From assembly GCA_037127315.1 (NCBI GenBank), contig JBBBDQ010001293.1, forward strand, positions 3,036,501 through 3,100,500: a stretch of 64,000 nucleotides of DNA, written 5' to 3'. Below, piece after piece: positions 21,801 to 32,329 of the stretch. Position numbers and translations under genes: made by a program. The notes below the pieces were generated by a model. The model did not search any database. It saw only the letters and a program-made list of their open reading frames with translations, and was not told the origin of the DNA. The stretch's first letter is position 1, and each line of letters begins with the position of its first letter. The stretch comes from Ascarosepion bandense (Eukaryota > Mollusca > Cephalopoda > Sepiida > Sepiidae).

Positions 21801-22069
21801 ATATACTGACATAAAACTTCAACACTGATTTATTTTAACGATTTAAATTTACTTCATCGCATTTAGAATGTCCGAATATTTAAAAAAAGAAACGTTTTAA
21901 CAGAGGAAGGGAAGCTTTTATTATTGAAACCGGAAATAAATTGAGATATAATGCTCTGGTTTATATCCATCGGGCTTTCTATTTTTATCTATTTAATATA
22001 TATTAATTGGATAAAATATTTTGGATTATACTCTCCGTCTTTAAAACTCTACTATTCTCTTCCCCGCCC

Positions 22070-22071
22070 CA

Positions 22072-22102
<31 letters not shown>
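22070..22102. repeat. (CA)/(TA)n microsatellite
   Basis: ACACACA followed by about 13 TA units. Confidence 0.95.
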
Positions 22103-22239
22103 ATAGATCGATGAAAGAAATTCGGACATTAAAGCAGCAATAATATTAATATGAATAAGACGAATAAAATAAATTAAAGAGATATGTCTTACAAGTTATA
22201 GCTCTTTGCTTCGTCCAATGGCGCGACGTTCTGTTGAAT

Positions 22240-22470
22240 CTCCAATGTGCTGGAGATGCCGTGTAGGCATGTCTCCAGACACATTCTAAAGATATTCATA
22301 ACTGAGAGATGTATTTTGGATATCGCTGAGGGGAAATTTACATTTAATTTTGGGAAGCGTGCGGTAAATATAGTATTGAAGCCAGCCAAGTGTTACTGGA
22401 ACCCGTTTTGTGTCACACGTGAGGTTAAAACAGGAAAACAGGAAGAAGTTTATATATGTGCCTATGTTTA
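22240..22470 (+). pseudogene. Possible retroelement protease-like scrap
   Basis: An open stretch reads RHILKIFITERCILDIAEG, KFTFNFGKRAVNIVLKPAK. The pattern D-x-x-x-G-x-[LF]-T-F-x-x-G resembles the end of LTR-retrotransposon aspartic proteases. No catalytic D-[ST]-G is seen, so this is a weak resemblance and the open frame may be chance. Confidence 0.2.
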
Positions 22471-22777
22471 AGTTTTACAATGGAGGCTACAGTTTTACTA
22501 AGAGAGTTTTGACCAAGTGCACTGATAATCAATAAATCACTTGCATTTTAGTCTTCGATATTGCGAGCATTGGACAGGCTTCAGTTTTGAATTTCAGTTA
22601 TAAAATTTATGCTCAGTTTCTTGGCGCTTATTTATATTTTGTTTAACATTTTTAGCCAGAGTTGAAGGCAACGCAGTCAAATAAGTACAGGTAGAAATAG
22701 ATGTTCATATATGGGAAGGAGAAAGAATATCACATCATAGATATATACGGGTTTTTTTTTGGCAAGATCTGTAAACT

Positions 22778-22879
22778 AACATATATGCACACATACACAC
22801 ACATTTGGTCGCATATAGTGTATACACACATGCACTCACATTTGTACGCATATAGCGTATACACACATGCACACACATA

Positions 22880-22920
<41 letters not shown>
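22778..22920. repeat. CA-rich minisatellite then (TA)n
   Basis: Two and a half copies of a ~36-bp unit (CGCATATAGYGTATACACAC...) lead into a TA tract at 22876-22920. Confidence 0.9.
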
Positions 22921-22924
<4 letters not shown>

Positions 22925-22959
22925 AAGATTAATGAAATGGTTATAAACAACCGACAACT

Positions 22960-23150
22960 TGAAATTATTTGTTTGAACATTATTTTTGATCGATACTCGT
23001 ATTTGAGTAGATATTCTGTTTATAATCAAACAGTATACATATTTATTTCTACCGGCTTGATTATTTTCGATACACTTTTGTTACAAACATGTGTGTCATT
23101 CGGCAGGATTCGAACCTGAGACCCTTTGTTACGGCGCGACTTAGATTTCA
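22960..23150 (-). mobile_element. tRNA-Ser-like SINE, copy 1 (inverted partner)
   Basis: On the minus strand the B box GGTTCGAATCC (23106-23116) precedes TGCCGAATGACACA. The body then matches the plus-strand copy at 23325-23545, ending GAGTATCGATCAAAAATAATG. The head (GTGTCCATGAAATCTAAG) is diverged from tRNA. It is in inverted orientation to copy 2, about 200 bp away. Confidence 0.75.
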
Positions 23151-23324
23151 TGGACACGAATGATACCACAGTATAAACGAAGTCAAATGAAGCTGATAAA
23201 AGACAATTTTCGATTCACGCAGATAACCATCTCTGCACTGAAATGAATCGTCATGTCAACAAATGTAAGCATACAGGATTTGTAAATTGTGTTATATAGG
23301 CTTGATGTGACTTCGTTTTGACAG

Positions 23325-23538
23325 TTTATTATTCGTGGTCGAGAGGTTTAAGACACCCCATATCAATTGGTGATTTCCCTTATGTTGATAGGGGTCGCAG
23401 GTTTGAATCCTGCCGAATGACACATTTTCGTAACAAAAATTTATCGTAAATAACCAGGCCGGTAGAAATATATATATATATACCATTGGATTATAAACAG
23501 AATATCTACTTAAATATGAGTATCGATCCAAAATAATG

Positions 23539-23545
<7 letters not shown>
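23325..23545 (+). mobile_element. tRNA-Ser-like SINE, copy 2
   Basis: The head resembles a class II tRNA: GTGGTCGAGAGGTTTAAG (A-box region, 23335-23352), a long variable-arm-like stretch, then the B box GGTTTGAATCC (23400-23410) and TGCCGAATG. The tail reads CCGGTAGAAATATATA, then GATTATAAACAGAATATCTA, and passes into a (CA)n tract (23540-23592). It fits a tRNA-derived SINE. An intact tRNA gene is unlikely because the acceptor arms do not pair over 7 bp. Confidence 0.75.

Positions 23546-23592
<47 letters not shown>
23540..23592. repeat. (CA)n microsatellite
   Basis: About 26 CA units. Confidence 0.97.
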
Positions 23593-23596
<4 letters not shown>

Positions 23597-23694
23597 TATA
23601 TGTCATGAGTAATAAAATATAAGTAACCCTAACGTCTACCCAACATCAAACACGCAAACACACACTCACTACAATTAACGACATCAGTAGCAGT

Positions 23695-23922
23695 GCAGAA
23701 TAACAAGTTGTTGAAAGGCACGGTCTCCGAGCGGACGGCGTGAAAACAAGCTGTACTACTATTCTAAAGATGAGATATTGATCTCGAAATATTCATGAAA
23801 TATAAATAGGTAATACCCAACATCTTTTTACTTTCCTTTATTTTACTAAACGCATTGTGATAGCCTTCAAGACATACCCATAAACCTAATATACACAATT
23901 CTTCAAGAAAATTACAAAACCG

Positions 23923-23930
<8 letters not shown>
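23695..23930 (-). repeat. Dispersed repeat, copy 1
   Basis: In reverse complement this matches 28725-28945: AGCATTGTG.../TGTATATTAGGT, GGCTATCACAATGC, GTTGGGTATTACCTATTTAT and a block near GAGATCA. The orientation between the two copies is opposite. Family unknown. On the plus strand the block reads CTAAAGATGAGATATTGATC and then TCGAAA, a hairpin followed by GAAA. Confidence 0.75.
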
Positions 23931-23972
<42 letters not shown>

Positions 23973-23994
23973 CGGTTTTGTAATTTGCTTGAAG
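23901..23994. repeat. Long hairpin around (AT)n
   Basis: The arm CTTCAAGAAAATTACAAAAC (continuing CGTC, 23901-23924) and its reverse complement (23971-23994, one mismatch) flank an (AT)n tract. It may be a head-to-head junction of two copies of the repeat end that also lies at 28710-28745. Confidence 0.9.
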
Positions 23995-23999
23995 CATGA

Positions 24000-24270
24000 C
24001 GTGTGTAAAACAAGCAATAAACCGGAAATTTATGCATAGAATGTTGATGACATTTTTGTTTTGATAAAAAATAAGGACGACATTATATCTCCGAAATCAA
24101 ATTTTGAAAAATATCAAAGCTAAAATCTACTCCTGAACAATCCCATTCCTTGATATTGATGCAGAGCTAAACACCAAATAATTGATCACTTACTTGTATG
24201 AAAAAGCACTACAAAGATCTCATGTCTACTAAACTATAATAGTCAATGCCCGAAATATTTTTGAGCGAAC
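24000..24270. other. Nothing recognised
   Basis: AT-rich DNA without coding texture. Confidence 0.4.
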
Positions 24271-24274
24271 TAAA

Positions 24275-25110
24275 ACACATAAAGTGTTAGGGCGCTCTCC
24301 ACCTTTTCAAGAGTAATGAACTGTTCCAGGCACTATATATGGTGGTAGTCCCGAGAGTTCGAAAGGACTTTCAGATGACTTTCAGATCAGTACAGATTAC
24401 GAGTCAGTCGTGTATTTCCGGTTGTAAACCGGAAGTGATTAATTGCACTCTACTACGTTCCCTGTATCATACTAACCAACTTTGTAAATCCCTTTCTTCC
24501 GTAATACATTTTATTATATTTATGTTTCTCTTGTTTCGTTGTTATTACCTGCACAACTCAACATAAAGCAAACATTAGTCAACAATAATTTTCAAAATTA
24601 CATCATTGATAAACAAATAAAATTAATCTTACAAAAATACACAAGAAATAATATACACACACATAACAAAATATAATCAACATAATTCACATTAACCTGA
24701 TGCACAATAATTATATGCAGGATGAATTCTCGATACATAAAATTATCAAACACCATATTTAAACATATAAACACCTGTTCAGGACATTGCTCAGTCATAA
24801 GGAAACCTTGTTGCAGAGGCAAGGTATTTGCCGTCTTTTCACTAAAGCTCGTAAGCTCGGCCAAAACATCCCGTAGACTCAGTTTAAAGCTGGGTCGGGC
24901 TCTTGTTTTTTCAATCCAAGCGAGTCTCTACTCTTCGGCGGAACATCGCCTGAGTTCCTCTCTGCTCGGTCGCAAAGAAGTGAACAAGGGTGCTTGCTCA
25001 GGATTGATTGCTCAGACCGTTAGCAAGCCTCGTTGCCGAAGCAAGTTACATCTATCTCCTGTGCTCATTATACACAGCTGCTAATGGACGATAGGGAGCT
25101 TTTGGCATTC
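24275..25110. other. Less AT-rich region, unclassified repeat at 25020-25105
   Basis: Base composition rises in G+C at 24290-24500 and 24800-25085. The block TTGCCGAAGCAAGTTACATC, TATCTCCTGTGCTCATTATA (25033-25073) recurs inverted at 33265-33320, so at least this part is a dispersed repeat. Open frames here (e.g. 24722-25084) have no recognisable domain. Confidence 0.45.
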
Positions 25111-25705
25111 CATTACAACACATTTTATCTGCAGCTTAAGCCAGAAAATTGTATTCAAAATATTTTGATTTCGGTATTAAATAACCCATAAGGGTGTTGA
25201 TATGCCGCTAAATAAAATTAACTTACCAAACATCCAGCATGAATGATCACCTTCAGGACATTAATCCTTTCTGCAATTTCTTAAAGAAATCAAACTGTAT
25301 TCCAATATAAAACTCCAAGTATACTGAAACTTAAAACATATTAACTCGCCTCTAGTAATGATGTTAACACTGACAATTATATGTACAAAAACGTAATATC
25401 ATCTACCATATATTCTATTGTAAAATCAGAATAACATATATCATATTTTATTAATTCATATCTCCCAAGAAATTTAATTAAATGATCCATAAAGAGTTGA
25501 TATGGCGTTAAACAATCAAAGAAAAAAACTGTAAGAATGAGTAACAGCGCAGCCAGAGAGAAGAGTGTTTGTGTAAGACATCACACTTATGAATGTGGGT
25601 GCGGTAATGTTTTCAGGACACCAAACGGTATAAGAATTCTGTCACTGTACGATAAAACTGGAACTTTTGTTTCAAGAGATCTATCTCTGAGATGCTATAA
25701 ACGCT
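25110..25705. other. Unassigned spacer
   Basis: AT-rich. A short open frame at 25537-25725 (MSNSAAREKSVCVRHHTYEC start) shows no known domain and ends inside the next SINE, so it is not credited. Confidence 0.35.
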
Positions 25706-25710
25706 TATGT

Positions 25711-26011
25711 CAGTCAGTTAGTTAAGTGCCATACGCTTCGGCGATTATGGCGCTTTCGAGACATGACTGACTGGGCAAAATATTTTCCCCTTGTTAAATT
25801 GCCATTACTTTCTGCGGTAGACTAGTCGCCAACCATGGCTACATAACCCAATCTGTTTTAATATCTAACCATAGCTGAAGGGAGAAGAGATGAGTTAATA
25901 CCGTTCCCAACGGTATTTGAGCGTAAGTGAATGCAATAAATTTAACTGGAATTCGAACTCAGTTCCATGAATTTTCATCCCGAGACAATATCCATTGCAT
26001 CGCAATGCACG
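25711..26011 (-). mobile_element. tRNA-derived SINE (CTGA-tail family), copy 2
   Basis: Minus strand: A-box region GTGCATTGCGATGCAATGG (25991-26010), B box GAGTTCGAATTCC (25949-25961), shared body, 3' end GGCACTTAACTAACTGACTG (25711-25730). Head and tail are both present, so it is close to full length (~300 bp). Confidence 0.9.
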
Positions 26012-27855
26012 ATTTTGTGGTCTGCAAAAAGTAATAAAAATAAAAAAGTAAAACACCAGCTTATTCTTGAAAGATACTGGTAACGTGTAACCGAGTACAA
26101 ACTGTTGCATGGTTGTTAGTCGGAAATCATACAGTCTACCTCACAAACTCGCTTGGGTTGGACGGCTATATTTGGAGATCTCGTGGGACGAAAAAGAAAA
26201 ACAGTTGAAAAGGGCGGAAAACCTATGGAAGACAGAGGCCACCCAATACCTGAGATATGTTGATCACTGGGTTTTTGGCAAATTTTTGCATCAATCCTTT
26301 GGTATTAGTATTTCCCTAAAAGCGTGTCTGGTCCAAAACAAGCCTCAACCACTATAACCAAGAAGAAAATTTGTGCGGAAGTTAAGCTTACATAAAGAGT
26401 ATTTTTTGGTGTCGAAAATATTGTCCGGAATTCGAAATATTTTTTTTTTCCGGAAAAGCCTGTCTTTGCAAGGGCCGATCAGTTTGGCATTTTAAGCGAT
26501 AATTTAAACCTATTTGATTTGGATTTGAAATCAATTTTGGGGCCAGATTGTCTTGGTACGCTTTCAACTGAAATAATCCATAAATAATTTATAAACACCA
26601 TTAAAGCCAGAACAAAACTCTGAAAGAAAACAGAAACAATAATGGTCAAAGTAAAAAGTTGTCATGGTGGCATCACCCATTCAACGGATTGAACTCTTCC
26701 TACAACTACATATACTCCCACTCACAAGAGGTTGGCAGCCGATCAGCATAAGCAGAAGAACAGAGCGATAGGTAGAGATAGCCAAGACTGCGACCGTACT
26801 ACCATTGCGAGTCCCAATTATAGTATTTATCGTTCTACTAACAGAATTCTAAGTGTTTGTATTTTGCTGTGTTTAATATATATATCGTTATTTCCTAAGT
26901 TGTTATACTATTTATTACTAAACTTCTTAACAAGGTAGGTCCACGACAATAGACAATTTACTGAAATTACATTTTTGGAAGGAAAATATTCAGCGTTTTG
27001 TGTTTGTGGTGTTCTGTCCTAAATTAGTTGATGGAAGAATGTTTTGTTACGTTGAAAGATGAGATATCCAATAAGCAGTTGAAAGGAATTGACAATTAAG
27101 TATCCAGTGTCCAGCTTTTATATTTTCTTGGTGGAATCTAATGACTCCATGTCTTCTTTTTTATTTGTCGTCTAATGTGCCTTAGGGCGAATGGTCCGAA
27201 ATAAGAGATGGTCATAGCGCCACCAGTTTCATTTGTGTTGAAACCATTGTATTAGGCCTGTTTATTTTCTGTCACAGCTCATGATGGTGGGAAATTCATT
27301 TCTTTGAGACTATATGCAAGGTGGATTTCTTTTTGGACTTAACGTTCTCTTGCTTTTACCTAAAAAGACAGCAGGTATTTTTTCGTCATGTTCTTCTGAA
27401 GTTGTTCTTTACGACAATGACCTGAAAGAAGACTGGAGTTTAAATGGTATGAATATGGCATTAACAACAATAGTTTCAACAATTTAAATAATGTAAATAC
27501 TACTTTATCTCAGAAGTATAGACAAATAAACAAATTTACTTACAACAAAGAGAAAATTTACTTATTTTCGTTTATTGGCGAGTAAACAACATCACTATGC
27601 ATTCTTCATAGTTTATCTTTATTTTCTTCATTTAACCTTAAGAATAATTTTGAGCTTTCTTAAATTCAAATGCTTTAAAAACATAAGGAAATTTTTACTT
27701 CTGTTTATAAAGACATACTACAAAATAAAATATTTGCATATTCATTGATAAAGTCTACCAGAGGACGAAACTCGTCGTGAACTAAAAGTTTTTCATTTGA
27801 TTTTATTTGTATTACCTTATCTTTTTACAAATATATTTTATTTACATCTTAATTG
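26012..27855. other. Unassigned DNA, no firm gene
   Basis: An open frame at 26109-26357 has a somewhat protein-like composition (LYLEISWDEKEKQLKRAENL) but no recognised domain, splice context or second copy. Bases 26690-26940 are less AT-rich and could be an LTR or an exon edge. Nothing is decisive. Confidence 0.3.
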
Positions 27856-27859
27856 AACG

Positions 27860-27860
<1 letters not shown>

Positions 27861-27925
<65 letters not shown>
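27861..27925. repeat. (CA)n microsatellite
   Basis: About 32 perfect CA units. Confidence 0.97.
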
Positions 27926-27927
<2 letters not shown>

Positions 27928-27949
27928 TATATATATATGTATATATTTA

Positions 27950-28337
27950 CACTACCGGCCATAATTATCAGGCCACCCTAGTTTAAAAAAAGAATGACAT
28001 ATTTCATACTAATTTTAGTATTTATTGCCAAGTAGATAATTATAAATGAAAATAAAATGGTTCTTTTGATATTATTACTTTGCAAAATTTTACAAGGCAG
28101 AGAGGAAGCCTTTGCTTCGGCCAGCTAATAAGAAGAAGAGACTAGCATGGGGAAGAGAGCACAAAAACTGGACACCAGAACAGTTCATTTGATGCACATA
28201 TTATTATGCAGTATTAACAAAAGAACCATTCTATTTTCATTTGAGAATTATCCACTTAGCAATAAATAATAAAAATAGTATGAAATGCATCGTATTTTTT
28301 AAAAACTGGTGTGGCCTAATAATTATGGCCGGTAGTG
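27950..28337. mobile_element. Tc1/mariner internal-deletion derivative (MITE-like), 388 bp
   Basis: Terminal inverted repeats at 27950-28068 and 28218-28337 both begin CACTACCGGCCATAATTAT and align over about 120 bp. The element is flanked by TA on both sides (27948-27949 and 28338-28339), the Tc1/mariner target duplication. Between the arms, 28094-28192 encodes KAERKPLLRPANKKKRLAWG, then REHKNWTPEQFI and a stop. This resembles the pre-catalytic part of Tc1-type transposases (arginine/lysine-rich stretch, then W-T/S-x-E). The catalytic D,D,E/D residues are gone, so it can move only if supplied in trans. Arm divergence of roughly 15% indicates age. Confidence 0.9.
28094..28192 (+). pseudogene. 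Tc1-like transposase fragment
   Basis: A 32-codon open remnant inside the deletion derivative, ending at TGA 28190-28192. It lies on the plus strand between the inverted ends. Context and residue pattern agree on Tc1-like origin. Confidence 0.8.
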
Positions 28338-28380
28338 TATATATATTAGAAATCGAATTTTCATTTATTAATCTGACTTT

Positions 28381-28573
28381 ATTACATAAACGTTACTGTT
28401 AGTGGATAACTTTTATTTATTAAACAGAATATTTATTTAATATCATCTAACGTCTTGAATTTTTGAGAAATCTTATTAGAAAAATATACTCTCTCCGGCA
28501 GAATTCAAACCTGCGTGCTCTAAGGTAAAACTGTTATTAGATCTGACCACTATCCACTAAAACTAACGTTTAT

Positions 28574-28579
<6 letters not shown>
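28381..28579. mobile_element. Short inverted-repeat unit carrying a tRNA-Ser-like SINE head (minus)
   Basis: ATTACATAAACGTTACTGTTAGTGGA (arm 28381-28406) is the inverted form of 28554-28579 with about three mismatches. Inside, on the minus strand, is the B box GGTTTGAATTC (28501-28511) with GCCGG after it. This is the same motif order as the SINEs at 23.1 and 23.4 kb. Confidence 0.6.
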
Positions 28580-28621
<42 letters not shown>

Positions 28622-28634
28622 TATATATATATAT
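28576..28634. repeat. (AAT)n then (AT)n microsatellite
   Basis: About 15 AAT units followed by a short AT tract. Confidence 0.95.
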
Positions 28635-28709
28635 GTATCGAGCACTCTTTATAAAAGTAAATGCTTGAACACTGTATTTTAATCTACGTGTTCTTTCACT
28701 TTTTTGTAA

Positions 28710-28941
28710 TATATATAAGTTTTTTAATTTGCTTGAAGCATTGTGTATATTAGGTGTATGAGTAAGTTTTGAAGGCTATCACAATGCATTTAGTAAATAA
28801 AAGGAAGGTAAAGAAGGTGTTGGGTATTACCTATTTATTATTCATTAATATTATGAGATCATAGTCTTATCTTCAGTATGGTAGGAGAGCTTGATTTTAC
28901 GTCGACTCGTGAGTGAACCGTACCTTTCTTCTGCCATTACA

Positions 28942-28945
<4 letters not shown>
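28710..28945 (+). repeat. Dispersed repeat, copy 2
   Basis: It is homologous to 23695-23930 in the opposite orientation. It includes TTTAATTTGCTTGAAGCATT, which also forms the right arm of the hairpin at 23971-23994. A (TA)n tract (28947-28972) follows. Confidence 0.7.
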
Positions 28946-28974
<29 letters not shown>

Positions 28975-28976
<2 letters not shown>

Positions 28977-29785
28977 TTATATTTTTGTCCCATAATTATG
29001 TATTATTTTATGTTATTTTTATTGCTTAATTGTAATATTTTAATGATATAATATGGTACTTTATAAAATTACTATAGTATAATATATAATACTTTACTGT
29101 ATGTTTTAATTTTCTATATATTATTTATATTACTTAATTATGATATTGCAATAATTTTAATATATACATATTTAGTATTTTGATACACATTATGTCATTG
29201 AAAGATTCTAACCGTTAACAACTTATTTAAAAAATATTTTATTTATAAAAATTTCGCTTAATACTTGTATACTTTATTTCGATAGAATTTGAAACAAATG
29301 TATTTTTGTTTTTTCATACTAACTTTACTAATTTATAAACACACATATTCATACATTATTCTCTCATATCCATATCTTATTTCAAAAAAGGTATTAATCC
29401 TTCGCTTGGTACTTGTATAGATTATTTCGCTACAATTTTGAACGGAAATTTATTTTGTTATGTCATTCACACACACAAAAGTTCCCGACATAAAAACACG
29501 CTTAATTACTTTATTTTTTAAAAACGCTAGATACATGCATAATTTTTGCATACATACACTTACATTTAAGAAAACAACTATCGTCTTCATTACACATGGC
29601 ACACACATATAAACAAACATAATTTTTTTCAACATTTAAAAATATTAACTCATTGCTTTATTACACGTGACACGTATCTGACGTCTGAAATCGAACCTCC
29701 ATCAACATACTGTCTTATTAGATTTATGAAAAAGTTTTAGAAAATTTTTAAAACATTAAATCATTTGTCTTTAATTCTGAAGAAG
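28975..29785. other. Very AT-rich spacer
   Basis: No gene or clear repeat. Short runs of A and T dominate. Confidence 0.5.
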
Positions 29786-29794
29786 CTTATTTTT

Positions 29795-30005
29795 TTTAAT
29801 CGTATCACCCCGAGCAAGGCGGTAACGCCACTGATGTGCAGGAGGCTACGTAATAGTTAAAAGATTAGAAAAGAGAAAGCCGGAAACCACATCCTAAACA
29901 GGGAACAAGGGATGAGCCTCAATAGACGTGGGTGGAGTGTGAACCGGGAGATAGATTGATCTATCTACTCCAATTGAAAAAAAAAGCCGGAAACCACATC
30001 CTAAA
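29795..30005 (-). repeat. Jockey-like LINE 3' tail joined to 162-bp satellite unit (minus)
   Basis: On the minus strand, satellite sequence (30005 to about 29880) runs into CTACGTAGC-type tail sequence: CCTCCTGCACATCAGTGGCG, then GTTACCGCCTTGCTCGGGGT, then GATACGATTAAAAAAAA (29855-29795). Same order as at 8341-8553. Confidence 0.85.
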
Positions 30006-30085
30006 CAAAGTGAAACATGTTAGATTAAAGACACTTTTAACCTACCTGTTTATTACTTATTCCATTCACCTTGTCAGATTTCAAT

Positions 30086-30140
<55 letters not shown>
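30086..30140. repeat. (CA)n then (TA)n microsatellite
   Basis: About 16 CA units, then TA units. Confidence 0.96.
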
Positions 30141-30149
30141 ATCCTTCAA

Positions 30150-30530
30150 GCTAAGAGTCAGTCATCATTCTTCTTATCTTCATAATCTTCACTTCCTACT
30201 ATTTTCATCTATTTTATCTTACATTCAGTAATACACTTCAATCAGTGCCTCTTGAGCCTTGTGCTCGGTGAACCTTATTACGAAAAATGAACAAATATTT
30301 ATTCTGGAATGCTTTTCATTTATTTTACCGTAGATATATCTACATGGAAAGCAGAACACTTTTAGAAAATTAGCTTCCGAGAAACAATAGACCCCCGAAG
30401 AAATAAAATTTTGTGATAATATGTTTATTACATATTTCGGTAGCAAGCATTGTCTTATACATGTTTTATTGAATGTGACGTTCAAAAGTTCTTTTTATTC
30501 AGTTTTTCTGGTGTTCTTATAGTTTTCTTT
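30150..30530 (+). mobile_element. LINE 3' end with inserted segment
   Basis: Bases 30160-30290 match 32885-32995 (CATCTTACATTCAGT, then GGCTCTTGAGCCTTGT). Bases 30480-30530 match 33105-33150 (TTTTTATTC..TTTTCTGGTG, CAGTTTTC). In this copy about 190 bp (30290-30480) separate them, which suggests an insertion. Interpretation is moderate because both are 3' UTR-like. Confidence 0.55.
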
Positions 30531-30534
30531 CATA

Positions 30535-31373
30535 TATATATATATATGTATATGTGTGCATGTAGTGTTTGTTCTACCCATACACGCTCTTTTGTGTTAA
30601 TTATTCCTCGTGAATTTTTATCTCAATAACAAATATGTCAGTATATATATGTATGTACCTCTGATCTCGGACGTGTATCGCATTATTCATGAGTCATCTA
30701 TCATTCTCCCACACCTCTATCTTTCTCTATCTTTCTCATTCACTTGTCTTTCTTATTCTTTGCTTATACATTCTCCAACTGAATCCCTCCTCTTCAGGCC
30801 ACATTTCTAGCCCAAAGCTGTTTTCTTTCTTTCTTTTGCGTCACTTGCAGCTCTCTGTGAAAACACGTCAAACCTCAGGACCTGACAGGAAAACTTGAGT
30901 AACTAAATGACCGTCTTCTTGCCCGTGGCTAACCATCGATGTTTTGATAGGAGTTACAATCTGTTCGGAGTACAGCATAACTGCTACTTTGCGGAGCTGG
31001 GAATTGATTCCTAAATTGATTCTCGGATAGGTTAGTGAGGCAATTGTAATTCAGAAACCAAAGGGACCCGGCTATTATTTGTTTAAAGCAGAATTTCATC
31101 CTCGATCTTGCTATCTATTTCGCCCTGCCCCGCCCCATCCTGGCAGGTGTATTTGATGAATATTATACAAACATCTATCTTATTATTTTGAAATCCATTA
31201 GGAATCATCAGTGATCGCTATATAAATTATGCTCTGAAAGAATGGGCCCGTGCCCTCAAAATATTTATAAGGATATGCCATCTAAAATGACAGCATCATA
31301 TATATTTATGTACCTACTAATGAATATCTTATATTAAAATATTAAAGCAAATAATTCAAACCCCTGAACATGA

Positions 31374-31375
<2 letters not shown>
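30535..31375. other. Unassigned spacer
   Basis: Includes a CT-rich segment (30690-30790) and a less AT-rich one (30900-31090). No recognised gene. Confidence 0.35.
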
Positions 31376-31377
<2 letters not shown>

Positions 31378-31430
<53 letters not shown>

Positions 31431-31639
31431 TATAACAGACAATGAACGTCTACTATGTTTATTGGACTTGGGCTTTAATTTCTGTTGAAAATAAAGAGAA
31501 AAAATGTCCAACATTGGGATATTTTTTTATTACGCTGGTTTTAAGCTTTCGGCTCATTTGAGCCATTTTCAAAGTATTTGTAGAGATGTCAATATAAAGA
31601 TATCCACCATCATGATTAAACATATAAAACCTTCATTGT

Positions 31640-31693
<54 letters not shown>
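31378..31693 (-). mobile_element. PLE-related terminal unit with inverted ends, inside (TA)n
   Basis: Both sides are (TA)n (31378-31424; 31642-31693). The unit 31425-31641 is the PLE 3' terminal region on the minus strand (compare 57840-58010). Its other end again carries the terminal sequence but inverted: AACAGACAATGAACG at the left, CCTTCATTGTCTT at the right. Inside, on the minus strand, is a perfect hairpin GGCTC/GAGCC directly followed by GAAAGC (31540-31570). PLEs are known for terminal repeats in direct or inverted order. No gene. Confidence 0.7.
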
Positions 31694-31695
<2 letters not shown>

Positions 31696-32329
31696 AACGA
31701 AGAAAATAATTCAAAACATTATTTTAAAACCCTACTCAATATAAAAATACAGTAATGAATATTTTTTAAAATATCTTTTAACCTCGTACTGAAAAAAAAA
31801 AAAGAAAATTAAAAAAAATTTAAAAAAATATTAAACGTTTATTACTATCATAGTTGACTACCTGAAGCGATATTTTTTCAATGTCGAAACAAAATGTACA
31901 TTTTCGTAGTAGTTTGTAGTTTTTCACATATTCTAACGTATTAATATATTTATATATTGTTGTGCTAAACCTTTTCAAAATTGAGTCATATGCTGCTGTT
32001 GAGTAAAATCATTAATTTGTGTCAAGTATATCTGAACTAGTGCCTAACTAGAAACATTTTCAGCTCATTAGCAACCATATAGGCTGATGAAAAAGCAGTT
32101 TACAGAAGACCAAACCTTCATAATCAGCATGTTGAAAGTCGTACAGGTAATCGTCCCACTGATTTAGCTCAAAAAGTGCGATGGGGAAAAACCAGCTTGT
32201 TAATGTTACATCAGTGAATAGGGAATATCTCATTTAGAAAGTTATTGTACTGTTCGCTTGGTTAGATATGTATAGGACTCTCTCTCTCTAATTCTAATTT
32301 CACTGATGGGACACCATCATATCTCTTGT

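Noticed and set aside
23325..23420. A functional tRNA-Ser gene
   Set aside because: The A and B boxes fit, but the acceptor arms do not pair over seven bases and the sequence continues into a SINE body shared with another copy.
26109..26357. A host gene of 82 codons
   Set aside because: The frame begins just beyond a SINE head and shows no domain, splice site pair or conserved pattern.
29660..29710. B-box-like GGTTCGATTTC on the minus strand
   Set aside because: No A box at proper spacing and no SINE body shared with other copies.
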